NCBI GenBank assembly: GCA_021739765.1
Contig: JAIPBD010000005.1
Coordinates: 1 to 64,000 of the forward strand
Reading direction: 5' to 3'
Origin: Melioribacteraceae bacterium
GTDB taxonomy: Bacteria; Bacteroidota; Ignavibacteria; Ignavibacteriales; Melioribacteraceae
Length of the DNA: 64,000 nucleotides
The notes beneath the pieces were generated by a model, which saw only the letters and a list, made by a program, of their open reading frames with translations, made no database searches and was not told the origin of the DNA. Made by a program: the position numbers and the translations under genes. This document shows, one piece after another, positions 16,671 through 26,248 of the stretch (positions are counted from its first letter, which is position 1; each line of letters opens with the position of its first letter).

Positions 16671-17312
16671 ATGAAAGATATTAAAGCTCGCGCAACAGCA
16701 ATTTTTGATATTCTGAGAAATGAATATCCAAAAGCTGAGCCGGCATTAAATTATAATTCCGCTTTTCAATTATTAATCGCAACTATTTTATCGGCCCAAT
16801 GCACAGATGCCAGAGTAAATTTAGTTACCGAGGAACTATTCAAAAAGTATAAAACTCCTAAAGATTTTATTTCCGTCAGTAATGAGGAGTTGGAAAAGGA
16901 TATTTATTCAACCGGATTTTATCGTCAAAAAGCAAAAAGTATCAAGGAGTGTTGCATTTCTCTCGAAGAAAAATACAATGGCGAAGTTCCGGAGGATTTC
17001 GAAAAATTAACCGAGCTAAGGGGTGTAGGACGAAAAACCGCATCTGTAGTTGCCGGGAACGCTTTTGGAATTCCGGCTGTCGCAGTGGATACGCACGTAA
17101 AAAGATTGTCGAATCTTATGGGTTTTATAAATTCAACAAATCCCGAAAAAATTGAAGAGAGAATAAAAGAATTATTGCCGCCGGCAGATTGGGTGGAAGC
17201 TTCACATTGGCTTGCAACGCATGGAAGAAATGTTTGCATTGCCCGGAGACCAAAATGTTTTGAATGCAAAGTCTCTTTCCTCTGTCCCAGTGCCGCCGGT
17301 GAAAATAACTAA
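16671..17312 (+). CDS. nth: Endonuclease III (DNA glycosylase/AP lyase)
   Basis: This base-excision-repair enzyme removes oxidised pyrimidines and nicks at abasic sites. The 213 residues match the usual family length. The helix-hairpin-helix LRGVGRKTA carries the catalytic Lys122, and VDTHVKR carries Asp140, the counterparts of E. coli K120 and D138. The C-terminus has the four-cysteine C-x6-C-x2-C-x5-C [4Fe-4S] motif. It starts at ATG shortly after the tRNA terminator and is followed closely by an HD-domain gene that is probably co-transcribed. There is nothing unusual about it. Confidence 0.96.
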   Translation: MKDIKARATAIFDILRNEYPKAEPALNYNSAFQLLIATILSAQCTDARVNLVTEELFKKYKTPKDFISVSNEELEKDIYSTGFYRQKAKSIKECCISLEEKYNGEVPEDFEKLTELRGVGRKTASVVAGNAFGIPAVAVDTHVKRLSNLMGFINSTNPEKIEERIKELLPPADWVEASHWLATHGRNVCIARRPKCFECKVSFLCPSAAGENN

Positions 17313-17322
17313 AGGAGTAAAA

Positions 17323-17892
17323 ATGAGTTTGGATGTAATGCGAAATCGTGAATTCTGTTTGGAATTATTAAATGAATACACAAAAAGTGATAGTTTACTA
17401 AAGCATGCCTTTGCAGTTGAATCATGCGTAAAGGCATACGCTAGAAAATTTGATGAGGATGTAGCTTATTGGTCGAATGTAGCATTGTTGCATGATTTTG
17501 ATTACGAAAAATTCCCAACAGAGGAAGAACATCCTTATAAGGGATCAGAAATTTTAAAGGAAAAAGGATTTGACGAGCCATTCAGAAAAGCAATTCTTTC
17601 TCATGCCGATTACACCGGAGTGAAAAGAGAATCACTTCTCGAAAAAGTCTTGTTCGCTTGCGACGAACTCGCCGGATTTATTACCGCTGTTACTTATGTA
17701 AGACCAAGTAAGTCGATCGAGGAAGTTGAGGTTAAATCCGTTAAAAAGAAGATGAAAGACAAAGGTTTTGCCAGAGCGGTTAATAGAGAGGATATAAAAC
17801 TTGGGGCCGAGGAATTGGGAATTGATCTGGACGAACACATCAAGTTTTGTATCGAAGCAATGAAAAATGAAAAAGATCTTCTCGGTTTATAA
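17323..17892 (+). CDS. HD-domain (HDIG-like) hydrolase
   Basis: This cytoplasmic metal-dependent phosphohydrolase of the HD superfamily has 189 residues. The metal-binding motif is seen in LKHAFAVE, LLHDFDYEKFP and ILSHADY, spaced as in HDIG proteins; the substrate cannot be deduced. The open frame extends upstream into nth, but the ATG at 17323 has an excellent AAAGGAG site 5 bases before it, leaves 10 bases after the nth stop, and gives the natural N-terminus. Relatives are common in Firmicutes and Bacteroidota and largely uncharacterised. Confidence 0.82.
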   Translation: MSLDVMRNREFCLELLNEYTKSDSLLKHAFAVESCVKAYARKFDEDVAYWSNVALLHDFDYEKFPTEEEHPYKGSEILKEKGFDEPFRKAILSHADYTGVKRESLLEKVLFACDELAGFITAVTYVRPSKSIEEVEVKSVKKKMKDKGFARAVNREDIKLGAEELGIDLDEHIKFCIEAMKNEKDLLGL

Positions 17893-17949
17893 TTGATAAT
17901 TCTGCGGATTTTAGCAAAATTTTATAATTAGCAATAATTCATAATTGCC

Positions 17950-18020
17950 TTGACATTCAAGTTTCTTCTTAATTAACTTTCCCATTCAAAAAAGGAGAAT
18001 ATATAGAGAAGTTTGCTACT
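17950..18020 (+). promoter_or_regulatory. Upstream region of porU with shared motif
   Basis: TTGACA (17950-17955) is followed 17 bases later by TTAACT, a weak -10. A second block from 17994 to 18020 contains GGAGA, ATATATAGAG and TTTGCTACT. It is closely similar to a block at 57543-57571 upstream of another secretion-related operon, which suggests a shared promoter or regulator site. Which element directs transcription cannot be decided from sequence. Confidence 0.35.
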
Positions 18021-18082
18021 AGTTTTTGAATTGATTTATATGACTTTTAAGTTCTAATTTCCGTTTCACTAAGAAAGAAATA

Positions 18083-21000
18083 ATGACTAGCAAATTCTCT
18101 AAAATAATTTTTCTTACTCTTATCATTCCTATATTTATATCCGGGCAAAACCTGGAAATATTGGATTCCAATCCCAATTCAATAACTATAAGTTTTAAGC
18201 CCAATTTTAATATTGATACTATTTCAATCAATGATAAACAATATCTGCAAATTGACTTTTTAGGCTCAGTTTCGGATTCGTTTGGGGACAGTTTACAATA
18301 CCTTCCATTCAAAATTATAAACTTGGGAGTGCCTTCCGAATTTGGCAATACGATTCAAGTTTTATCTCAGACGGAGAAAATAATAAATGGTGAAATTCTG
18401 CCTTCCCCTGAATTGAAAAAATATGAATTTATGGGCGAATTTCAGTTTGCCGAAAAATTAAATTCCACGAATGAGAAACTAAAACAAATTAACACCGTTG
18501 AGTTTGCTGACTTTGGTTATGTTCGAGAATTAGGAGTTCAATCGATAAAATTAAATCCTGTTCAATTGCTTGAGGAATCAGCGAGGATAAAACTTATCAC
18601 ACAGATCAATTTTAAAATTAACTATTCTCCTCAAAAATCTGATCTGACTGAAATCAATTCTGATTTTCTTAGCCAAGTCGTGGAAAATTTTGATGTATCT
18701 CAAAAATGGGGGAAAGCAAACAGAACTCTACAAAAAAAGAGTGATTCAAATCTGGCTGATGGAATCTGGTACAAATTTACTGTTGCTGAGGAAGGTATTT
18801 TTAGAATTACGCGATCTATGCTTACAGATTACGGAATTGACGCAAGTACCGTAGACCCCCGAACGATAAAAATTTATAATAATGGCGGTTATGTTTTACC
18901 GGAAAACATTGATTCTGAGAGACCGGATGGAATTATTCAAAATTCGATTCTTGTGGTTGGAGAGAGTGATGGCTCGTTCGACGCGAATGATTATATTTTG
19001 TTCTATGCTCGAACAACAAATTTCTGGGAATATGATTCGACTTTGGCACGCGTCGCGAGGAATAAACATTGGTTTGATAATTCAAACTATTATTGGATTA
19101 CTTCCGGTGGTGACCCCGGAAAACGCATGGTTGAAAAGTCGGGCGAGGCAAAACAAGATTCTTATTCACAATCGGTTACTTCTGCGTATAAGTATCTTGA
19201 TGACGATAAAATTAATCTGCATAAATCCGGCAAGGTCTATTTTGGCGATGAATTAAACAGCTCAAGAAATTCTATCACATATACTACTGCGCTTCCTCAG
19301 TTAGTGAGTGGAAGCAAAATCGATTATGTAATTCAATTTGCGAACGCGGCTGACCGGAATATTAACCTTAATGTTTTGGAAAACAATGTTCCGATTCTTT
19401 CTTTTAATATGGCAGGAACTACGGATTACGTATTCGGAAGGGTTTATAATCGGACGGCTTCAATTTCCGGGACATTAGCCGATAACAGAAGTTTACTGAA
19501 ATTTCAATTTGACGGAACCGGTCCGACTGATATCGGATACGTTGATTTTTTTGAAATTGAATATCAAAAAAATCTATATGCGGAAAATGATCAATTATTC
19601 TTCTTTTCTAAGGATACTACCGCCAATATTTTCTACACTTTAATGAATTTTAGTAACAGCGACATCTTTGTTTTCGATGTATCGGATTTTGCGAACGTGA
19701 AAATAATTACAAATGAATCGATAAGTGCCGGTCAACTCTCCTTTACTGCGGCAGAAAAGGAAGATAATATCAGTAAATATCTTTCGGTTAATTCTGCTAA
19801 ATTTCTTGCTCCCGGGAAGGGAACCAAAGTGGAAAATTCAAATATTAGAGGAATTACGCAAGGAGCGGAGTTAATTGTAATATCAAATAAAATCTTTTCT
19901 GATGAAGTTGAACGATACGCAAATTATCGGCAAAATGAATCGCCGTTTCCGAAATCGACTCAAATTCTGTACGTTGATGAAATTTACAATGAATATTCCG
20001 GTGGCATGGTAGATCCTACTTCCATCAGAGATGCTGTAAAGGATGCGTTTGAGAATTGGAACACGAAACCCGAATTTGTGCTGCTTTTTGGTGATGGAGA
20101 TTATGATTATTTAGATAAGGAAGCATTTGGAAGAAATTTTGTTCCTACGTATCAGAAAGATGTTAGCCTCTCCCGTTTACTTTACGAACTTCTTGTCTAT
20201 CCCACGGATGATTATTTCGTTCAAATCGCCGGGGGAAATGCGGATAGAAAAGTTGATCTTGCAACCGGAAGACTAAACGTGAATAGTTTGGAAGAAGCAA
20301 AAATCATGGTTGATAAAATTATCAGTTATGAAAATAATGAAGATAAAGGTTTGTGGAGAAACACAATTACTTTAGTTGGTGATGATGGCTGGACCTCCCA
20401 CGGCGATGATGGCGCCCTTCATACTTCACAATCCGAAGATATTTCGAATAATTATATTCCAAATACTTATAATCAAAATAAAATTTACTTATCAGCGTAT
20501 CCGACTGTTAATACAGGAGCGGGGAGACGAAAACCGGATGTGAATGACGCTATCGTAAATGCGATGAATAGCGGTAATTTAATTCTCAACTTCGTCGGTC
20601 ACGGCAATCCGGAAGTCTGGGCTCACGAAAGAGTTTTTGAGAAAGCAACAACTATACCCCGAATTAATAATGATCGACCATTTTTCTTGACCGCGGCGAC
20701 TTGTGATTTTGGGAAATATGACGATCCCTCTACGCCAAGCGCGACTGAAGAAATGTTGTTGATTGAACAAGGTGGATTAATTGCCGGATTTACAGCTTCG
20801 CGCCCTGTTTATGCTTCTCCGAATCATTCGTTAAATCGGGCATTATATTCAAACCTGCTCCAGACAAAGGATGCTGATAATCTACCTTTAGAAATCGGCA
20901 AAGCTTTGTTTAATGCGAAACAAATAGTCTCCGGAGAAAATGCCGAAAAATTTCACATTCTCGGTGATCCGACACTTAGATTAGTTTTACCGACGCTCCC

Positions 21001-22060
21001 GGTTACAATCGATTCAGTAAATAAAAGTCCGCTCAATCTTGATGTTCAATTAAGCGCCCTTGGCGATGTGAATTTAAACGGAACTATTAAAAATTTGAAC
21101 GGTACTCTAAATAATAACTTTAATGGAGAAGCCATAGTCAGCGTTTTTGATAGTGAAAGATCATTTCATTTGGATGATATCAATTACGATATGGGGCTGC
21201 AAGGAGGATTAATTTTTAGGGGACGGGCTTCGATCAAAAATGGTAAATTTTCTACTTCGTTTGTTGTTCCGAAAGATATTTCTTATGAGAACAAAAATGG
21301 TAAAATAGTTGCGTATATATTCAACAATGAAACTGATGGAATCGGCTCTACTAATAAAATAATTATCGGTGGAAGCGATTCTACAGCGGTAAATGACAAA
21401 CTCGGACCCGAAATTGATATTTATTTTGACGATCTCTCTTACTCCAATTCTTTTCTGGTTAAGCCCGATTTTAATCTCCTGGTTCGACTTGAAGATGAGA
21501 CCGGATTAAACACTACCGGAACGGGTGTAGGACATAAATTGGAAGGCGTTCTGAACGCGAATATTGAAAATACAATCGATTTCACCAATCATTTCGTTGG
21601 TGATCTTGATGCCGGTGGAAAGGCGGGATTGATTGATTACCGGTTTAGTAATTTATCGATGGGTGAATATAATATCGAAGTAAAAGCTTGGGACGTATTC
21701 AATAATTTTTCAACCGAAGAATCAATATTCAAGGTTGTTAACGCAAATGATGCCTTAATCGAGGATATTTACAATTATCCAAATCCATTTTCATCAACCA
21801 CTTCTTTTACGTTTAAACACAGCCTTGATAGTGATTTTGATGTAAATGTTAAGATTTATACTATTGCCGGAAGACTGATTCGCGAAATAGACCAATTATC
21901 TTTGCCTGCTTCTGAGCGATTTGTGAAAATTCACTGGGATGGAACAGATAATGATTTTGATATCATTGCTAATGGAACATATTTATATAAATTAATTATT
22001 AAAACTTTAGATGGTAATGTCTCTAAGAGTTTTCTTGGAAAACTTGCCGTAATTAGGTAA
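18083..22060 (+). CDS. porU: T9SS C-terminal signal peptidase/sortase PorU (C25 family)
   Basis: PorU is the gingipain-like cysteine protease that removes T9SS sorting domains at the cell surface and attaches cargo to the lipid anchor. This 1325-residue protein has a signal peptide (FISGQ) and the typical N-terminal region (WYKFTVAEEGIFRI, FDANDYILFYA). Its C25 catalytic domain has His840 in NFVGHGNPE and Cys874 in TAATCDFGKYDD. The end is a C-terminal domain with NYPNPFSSTTSF, as known for PorU itself, and this domain is retained. porV follows after 38 bases, the usual pairing, because PorV shuttles cargo to PorU in the attachment complex. The start ATG is preceded by an A/G-rich stretch. 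Confidence 0.92.
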   Translation: MTSKFSKIIFLTLIIPIFISGQNLEILDSNPNSITISFKPNFNIDTISINDKQYLQIDFLGSVSDSFGDSLQYLPFKIINLGVPSEFGNTIQVLSQTEKIINGEILPSPELKKYEFMGEFQFAEKLNSTNEKLKQINTVEFADFGYVRELGVQSIKLNPVQLLEESARIKLITQINFKINYSPQKSDLTEINSDFLSQVVENFDVSQKWGKANRTLQKKSDSNLADGIWYKFTVAEEGIFRITRSMLTDYGIDASTVDPRTIKIYNNGGYVLPENIDSERPDGIIQNSILVVGESDGSFDANDYILFYARTTNFWEYDSTLARVARNKHWFDNSNYYWITSGGDPGKRMVEKSGEAKQDSYSQSVTSAYKYLDDDKINLHKSGKVYFGDELNSSRNSITYTTALPQLVSGSKIDYVIQFANAADRNINLNVLENNVPILSFNMAGTTDYVFGRVYNRTASISGTLADNRSLLKFQFDGTGPTDIGYVDFFEIEYQKNLYAENDQLFFFSKDTTANIFYTLMNFSNSDIFVFDVSDFANVKIITNESISAGQLSFTAAEKEDNISKYLSVNSAKFLAPGKGTKVENSNIRGITQGAELIVISNKIFSDEVERYANYRQNESPFPKSTQILYVDEIYNEYSGGMVDPTSIRDAVKDAFENWNTKPEFVLLFGDGDYDYLDKEAFGRNFVPTYQKDVSLSRLLYELLVYPTDDYFVQIAGGNADRKVDLATGRLNVNSLEEAKIMVDKIISYENNEDKGLWRNTITLVGDDGWTSHGDDGALHTSQSEDISNNYIPNTYNQNKIYLSAYPTVNTGAGRRKPDVNDAIVNAMNSGNLILNFVGHGNPEVWAHERVFEKATTIPRINNDRPFFLTAATCDFGKYDDPSTPSATEEMLLIEQGGLIAGFTASRPVYASPNHSLNRALYSNLLQTKDADNLPLEIGKALFNAKQIVSGENAEKFHILGDPTLRLVLPTLPVTIDSVNKSPLNLDVQLSALGDVNLNGTIKNLNGTLNNNFNGEAIVSVFDSERSFHLDDINYDMGLQGGLIFRGRASIKNGKFSTSFVVPKDISYENKNGKIVAYIFNNETDGIGSTNKIIIGGSDSTAVNDKLGPEIDIYFDDLSYSNSFLVKPDFNLLVRLEDETGLNTTGTGVGHKLEGVLNANIENTIDFTNHFVGDLDAGGKAGLIDYRFSNLSMGEYNIEVKAWDVFNNFSTEESIFKVVNANDALIEDIYNYPNPFSSTTSFTFKHSLDSDFDVNVKIYTIAGRLIREIDQLSLPASERFVKIHWDGTDNDFDIIANGTYLYKLIIKTLDGNVSKSFLGKLAVIR

Positions 22061-22098
22061 AATTAAAGTTTGTATCGAATTCTTTTTGGAGGAATAAA

Positions 22099-23265
22099 AT
22101 GAAAAAACAAATGATGTTGCTTCTGATGCTTATTAGTATTGTAAGTATGCGGAATAATATAATAGCTCAAGGTGAAGCAGCGGTTCCTTTCCTACTTCTG
22201 GCACCGGATTCACGCGCGGGTGGATTAGGAGAATCGGGAGCGGGATTAGCGGATAATTCGGCGGCTATTTTCTGGAATCCCGCCGGTATTGCTTTCCTAA
22301 CGGGAACGGAGGTCGGCTTTACACATAGTAACTGGCTTCCCCAGTTCAACCTGGATCTCTTTTATGATTACGCGACTTACAGGCAATATGTTGAAGAACT
22401 TGGCGGAAGTGTTACAGCAAGTGTTACCTATATGAATTTTGGGGAATTTGTTAGAACTTCATCGGTTTCACCCGATCCGATCGGTACTTTCCGGGCGTTC
22501 GATGCTGCGCTGACTCTTGGTTATGCCGCTAAGGTACATAACGATTGGGGGCTTGGTTTTAATTTCAGACTAATTCACAGCAGGTTGTCCGATCAAGGTA
22601 CAGAATTAGAAAAAGGTGAAGGTGTTGCTACCTCAGTCAGTTTTGATATTGCCGCGATGTGGAGACCCGAAGAATTATTCTATATACCCGGTTTGGGAGA
22701 TATGGGCAACAGGCTTAGTCTTGGTTTCAATCTTAGTAATCTCGGACCAAAAATTTACTATATCGATCAAGAACAAGCCGATCCGATCCCGACTAATTTT
22801 AGACTTGGGCTGGCAATGAAATTGTTTGAAGATGAATTTAATTCATTAACCTATACTTTGGATTTTAGCAAACTGCTTGTATCTCGTGGCGATTCTCTGA
22901 CTAAAAAAGATGAATTTTATGAAGCAGTTATTTCGGCTTGGGCCGACGAACCGCTTAGTGAAGAGATCAGAGATATCGTAACCTCAATGGGATTCGAATA
23001 TTGGTACGGAACACCGGAAGATTTTATGTTTGCGGTTAGAACGGGTTTCTTTTATGAAGATCCAAGTTACGGTAACAGAAAATTTATGTCGCTTGGCGCG
23101 GGTATCCGATATGATTTATATGGGTTTGACTTCAGTTACATCTCAACCGATTTACTACCGGGTGGAGAAAAAAATCATCCGCTTTCGAATACACTCAGGT
23201 TTACTATTTCAATCGGTTGGGGAGCGTTGACTCAACAATCGCATGGATTTCCTCGAGGAATATAA
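22099..23265 (+). CDS. porV: T9SS outer-membrane shuttle protein PorV
   Basis: PorV is a FadL-like outer-membrane barrel that collects cargo from the translocon and presents it to PorU. The 388-residue protein begins with a signal peptide (IIAQG). It has the hallmark PFLLLAPDSRAGGLGESGAGLADNSAAIFWNPAG start and FTHSNWLPQF of the family, then alternating beta strands to a C-terminal SIGWGAL. It has a good GGAGG site before the ATG and sits directly behind porU. It is the only protein here that I would call PorV proper; two shorter relatives lie at 60029 and 61033. Confidence 0.92.
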   Translation: MKKQMMLLLMLISIVSMRNNIIAQGEAAVPFLLLAPDSRAGGLGESGAGLADNSAAIFWNPAGIAFLTGTEVGFTHSNWLPQFNLDLFYDYATYRQYVEELGGSVTASVTYMNFGEFVRTSSVSPDPIGTFRAFDAALTLGYAAKVHNDWGLGFNFRLIHSRLSDQGTELEKGEGVATSVSFDIAAMWRPEELFYIPGLGDMGNRLSLGFNLSNLGPKIYYIDQEQADPIPTNFRLGLAMKLFEDEFNSLTYTLDFSKLLVSRGDSLTKKDEFYEAVISAWADEPLSEEIRDIVTSMGFEYWYGTPEDFMFAVRTGFFYEDPSYGNRKFMSLGAGIRYDLYGFDFSYISTDLLPGGEKNHPLSNTLRFTISIGWGALTQQSHGFPRGI

Positions 23266-23270
23266 TTTAA

Positions 23271-26246
23271 ATGAAGTTAATCGCTAATCTAATTCGTGTA
23301 TTTATTATTATGGGCAGTTTATCTGCCCATAATTTTGCGCAACCTTCCGGCACCGATACTGTTAATATTTTCGCTGTTATGGTAGAATTTGCCGAGGATA
23401 AAGATGACGCAACTTTTGGGAATGGGAAATTTGGTTCTATTTATTCGCAAGAATATGGAAACTCAATTTTAGATCCGTTACCACATGACCGGAATTATTT
23501 TGATAGACATTTGGAGTTTGCGCAAAATTATTTCAGCAAAGTTTCCGACGGTAATTTGGAAGTGAGATTCAAAGTTGCCGATGAAATTTTTACGGTTTCG
23601 AAAACAATGAGGAATTATTCCCCTGAACCGCGGGCTGAAGGTTTTGATGAACTGGCTAATTTCGCAGCGGAGGTTTGGGACCTGGTTGACGTCGCGGGCA
23701 CCGGAATTGACTTTTCAAACTACGATCTGTTTTTGATTTTTCATGCCGGAGTGGGACGAGAATTTAGTCTCGCCGGTAGTATTGGAAACGAACGCGATTT
23801 GCCATCAATTTATTTAAGTAAAAAAACATTTGAATCAGCTCTCGGAAATGATTTTGAGGGTTTTCAGGTCGGTGCAAATAATTTCAGAATCACGAATACT
23901 TTAATTATGCCGGAAACAGAATCGAGGGAAGAAGAAGGATTTGGTGAGGTAAACCTTCTTGAGCTTTCGATGAACGGACTACTTGTGGCAAACATCGCGA
24001 GCCACATTGGTTTACCTGATTTGTTTAATACATCAACCGGACAAACCTCGATCGGGCGATTTGGACTGATGGACCCGCAAAGCTTTTTTACATATCGCGG
24101 CGTTATTCCCCCCGAACCATCCGCTTGGGAAAAATATTTTCTAGGATGGATTGAACCCCTCGAAATTAATCCTCCCGGGCAATATCAAATTGAATTAGCC
24201 GCGTATGAAACCGCATTGGCCAATGAAACCTCAGCGATTAAAATTCCCATTAATTCAACGGAATATTATCTGATTGAAAATCGCAAACGTGATGCAAATA
24301 AAGATGGAGCAACAATAAGTTATTATGACGGCGATGTTCTGAAAACTACAAATTTTAACGGTGATGTAGATGGTTTTCAATTTTATGGAGTTGATTCGCT
24401 TAAAGGAGTAATTGTTGATGTAGATGAATTCGATTGGGCGCTTCCGGGAATTGAATCGAATGATGAAGATGGTGACCCGTTTGAAGATCTCGGATTATTA
24501 ATTTGGCATATTGATGAAAAAGTTATCGAATCAAATATTTCTACTAATTCGATAAATAATGGAATTACTAAAGGCGTAAGATTAGTTGAAGCGGACGGAG
24601 TACAAGAAATTGGCGAAGTTTTTGAAACTATATTCGGAACCCAAGTTGCCGAGGGCGGAAAAGAGGATACTTGGTATTTATCAAATCCGGCTCAAAGATA
24701 TAATAATATTCTAAATGCGGATTCGTTCCCAAATACGAATTCTAATTCCGGTGCAAAAAGTTTTATTGAAATTACCAACTTTTCAACTGTTTCCGACAAC
24801 ATGTCTTTTTCTGTTAAGTTTATCGACGATAATTTTAGAGTTGTCGGATTAAAAACCATATCTACGATTAATCCAATATCAAACTTAACAATTTCAAATA
24901 TTGCATTAACTCAAACAATTCTGATTAATTCCGATTCAAATTCAGATTTAATCGGATTCACCGAGTTTTTGAATTCAGGCTCAAGTCTTACAAATTTTTC
25001 ATCAGGGCGTGCGGCCTCAATACTTGTAAACTCTGACCAATATCTTGTTGGTGCGGCTCAAAACATCATAAAAATTTGGGATGACGCTGCTTCAAATATG
25101 GTAAGTCTTTCATTAAATTCGGTTATAACGAGCGATCCTCTAATTTATCAACGTAATCAAAGTACAGTAGTTTTAGTTGGGGCTGCGAACGGATGGGTCT
25201 ATGAAATCGATCTTCTTACGCAAAGCATTTCAGATTCTACCAAAATTTTTGAGAATCTCCCCATAAAACATATTGTCGCGAACGAATCCACTATAATCGC
25301 TTCCTCGCAGAACTCTCTTTTTGCCTTCGGGGATATTATTGATATTAACTTAGAAATTATCAAAGTAGTTCTGATCGACGACGGAATTGACTCTCCCAAA
25401 ATTATCATTTTGGACTCAAATAATACTTTCAGTTTAATTCGAAGCAGTGGACTCGAAATCCTAAAAACAATTACATCGACAAATAGTATTTCAAACTTTA
25501 TTGTATCCGATATTTTAAATAATGGCTCAAACTATATTGTTTATACGAATGGTTCAGCACTTGAAGCAATAAATTTGGAAGGGGTTTTAGCGGATAATTT
25601 CCCCTTTAAAACTTCCACAGAAAGTTTACTTTCACCATTTATACTATCTGCCGACTATCAAAATGACGGAACTGCAGACCTTTTTATATTTGATGAAAAT
25701 GGAAACGGATATATAGTCAACAAACAAGCCGAAGTAATTGCCGGTCCTTACAGCCTTGGTTCTATTCCGTCAATTAATCCGGTACTTTACAACTCCCAAG
25801 CCGAGAATCGTTTATCGCTCGCCGTGGTTACGGATCAAAACCGATTAGTTAACTGGAATGTAAATTCAACTCAAAATTCAATCAGCTGGCAAGGATATTA
25901 CAAAAATTCAACAAACAATAATTTGATCAATACGGTTTCGGTTGTAAATCAAATATCCGAATTCTTTCCTGAAAACAAGGCGTACAATTGGCCGAATCCT
26001 GTTTATGAAAATTCTACCAATTTTAGATTTTATGTCTCGGAAGATTCAAATGTTGAAATCAAAATATTTGATTTAGCTGGTACTCTAGTTGATGAATTAA
26101 CCGGAATCGGAAACGGTGGATACGAAAACGAGATAGTCTGGAATGTATCTGATATTGAAAGCGGAGTTTATTTTGCGCATTTAAAAGTTGAATCAAACTT
26201 CGGACAATCGTCTTTTAAAAATATTAAAGTTGCTGTCGTAAAATAA
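23271..26246 (+). CDS. T9SS-sorted M6-family pseudo-metallopeptidase
   Basis: This 991-residue exported protein (signal peptide ending NFAQP) resembles immune inhibitor A/M6 peptidases over about residues 25-310: FDRHLEFAQNYFSKVSDG, SNYDLFLIFHAG, then GLPDLFNTSTG and RFGLMDPQS. At the zinc site the family has HExGHxLGLPDL, but here residues 240-250 read ANIASHIGLPD. Aligning on GLPD puts Ala, Asn and Ser at the His, Glu and His positions, so the enzyme should be inactive. A long beta-propeller-like middle is followed by a C-terminal T9SS sorting domain (NWPNPVYENST... to the basic end). It lies 5 bases after porV, so its role may be binding or assembly linked to secretion. The pseudoenzyme state is seen in sequence; the function is inferred. 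Confidence 0.82.
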   Translation: MKLIANLIRVFIIMGSLSAHNFAQPSGTDTVNIFAVMVEFAEDKDDATFGNGKFGSIYSQEYGNSILDPLPHDRNYFDRHLEFAQNYFSKVSDGNLEVRFKVADEIFTVSKTMRNYSPEPRAEGFDELANFAAEVWDLVDVAGTGIDFSNYDLFLIFHAGVGREFSLAGSIGNERDLPSIYLSKKTFESALGNDFEGFQVGANNFRITNTLIMPETESREEEGFGEVNLLELSMNGLLVANIASHIGLPDLFNTSTGQTSIGRFGLMDPQSFFTYRGVIPPEPSAWEKYFLGWIEPLEINPPGQYQIELAAYETALANETSAIKIPINSTEYYLIENRKRDANKDGATISYYDGDVLKTTNFNGDVDGFQFYGVDSLKGVIVDVDEFDWALPGIESNDEDGDPFEDLGLLIWHIDEKVIESNISTNSINNGITKGVRLVEADGVQEIGEVFETIFGTQVAEGGKEDTWYLSNPAQRYNNILNADSFPNTNSNSGAKSFIEITNFSTVSDNMSFSVKFIDDNFRVVGLKTISTINPISNLTISNIALTQTILINSDSNSDLIGFTEFLNSGSSLTNFSSGRAASILVNSDQYLVGAAQNIIKIWDDAASNMVSLSLNSVITSDPLIYQRNQSTVVLVGAANGWVYEIDLLTQSISDSTKIFENLPIKHIVANESTIIASSQNSLFAFGDIIDINLEIIKVVLIDDGIDSPKIIILDSNNTFSLIRSSGLEILKTITSTNSISNFIVSDILNNGSNYIVYTNGSALEAINLEGVLADNFPFKTSTESLLSPFILSADYQNDGTADLFIFDENGNGYIVNKQAEVIAGPYSLGSIPSINPVLYNSQAENRLSLAVVTDQNRLVNWNVNSTQNSISWQGYYKNSTNNNLINTVSVVNQISEFFPENKAYNWPNPVYENSTNFRFYVSEDSNVEIKIFDLAGTLVDELTGIGNGGYENEIVWNVSDIESGVYFAHLKVESNFGQSSFKNIKVAVVK

Positions 26247-26248
26247 TT

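Noticed and set aside
23271-26246. Calling this protein an active M6 peptidase
   Set aside because: The HExxH zinc motif is absent at the position fixed by GLPDL (residues 240-250).
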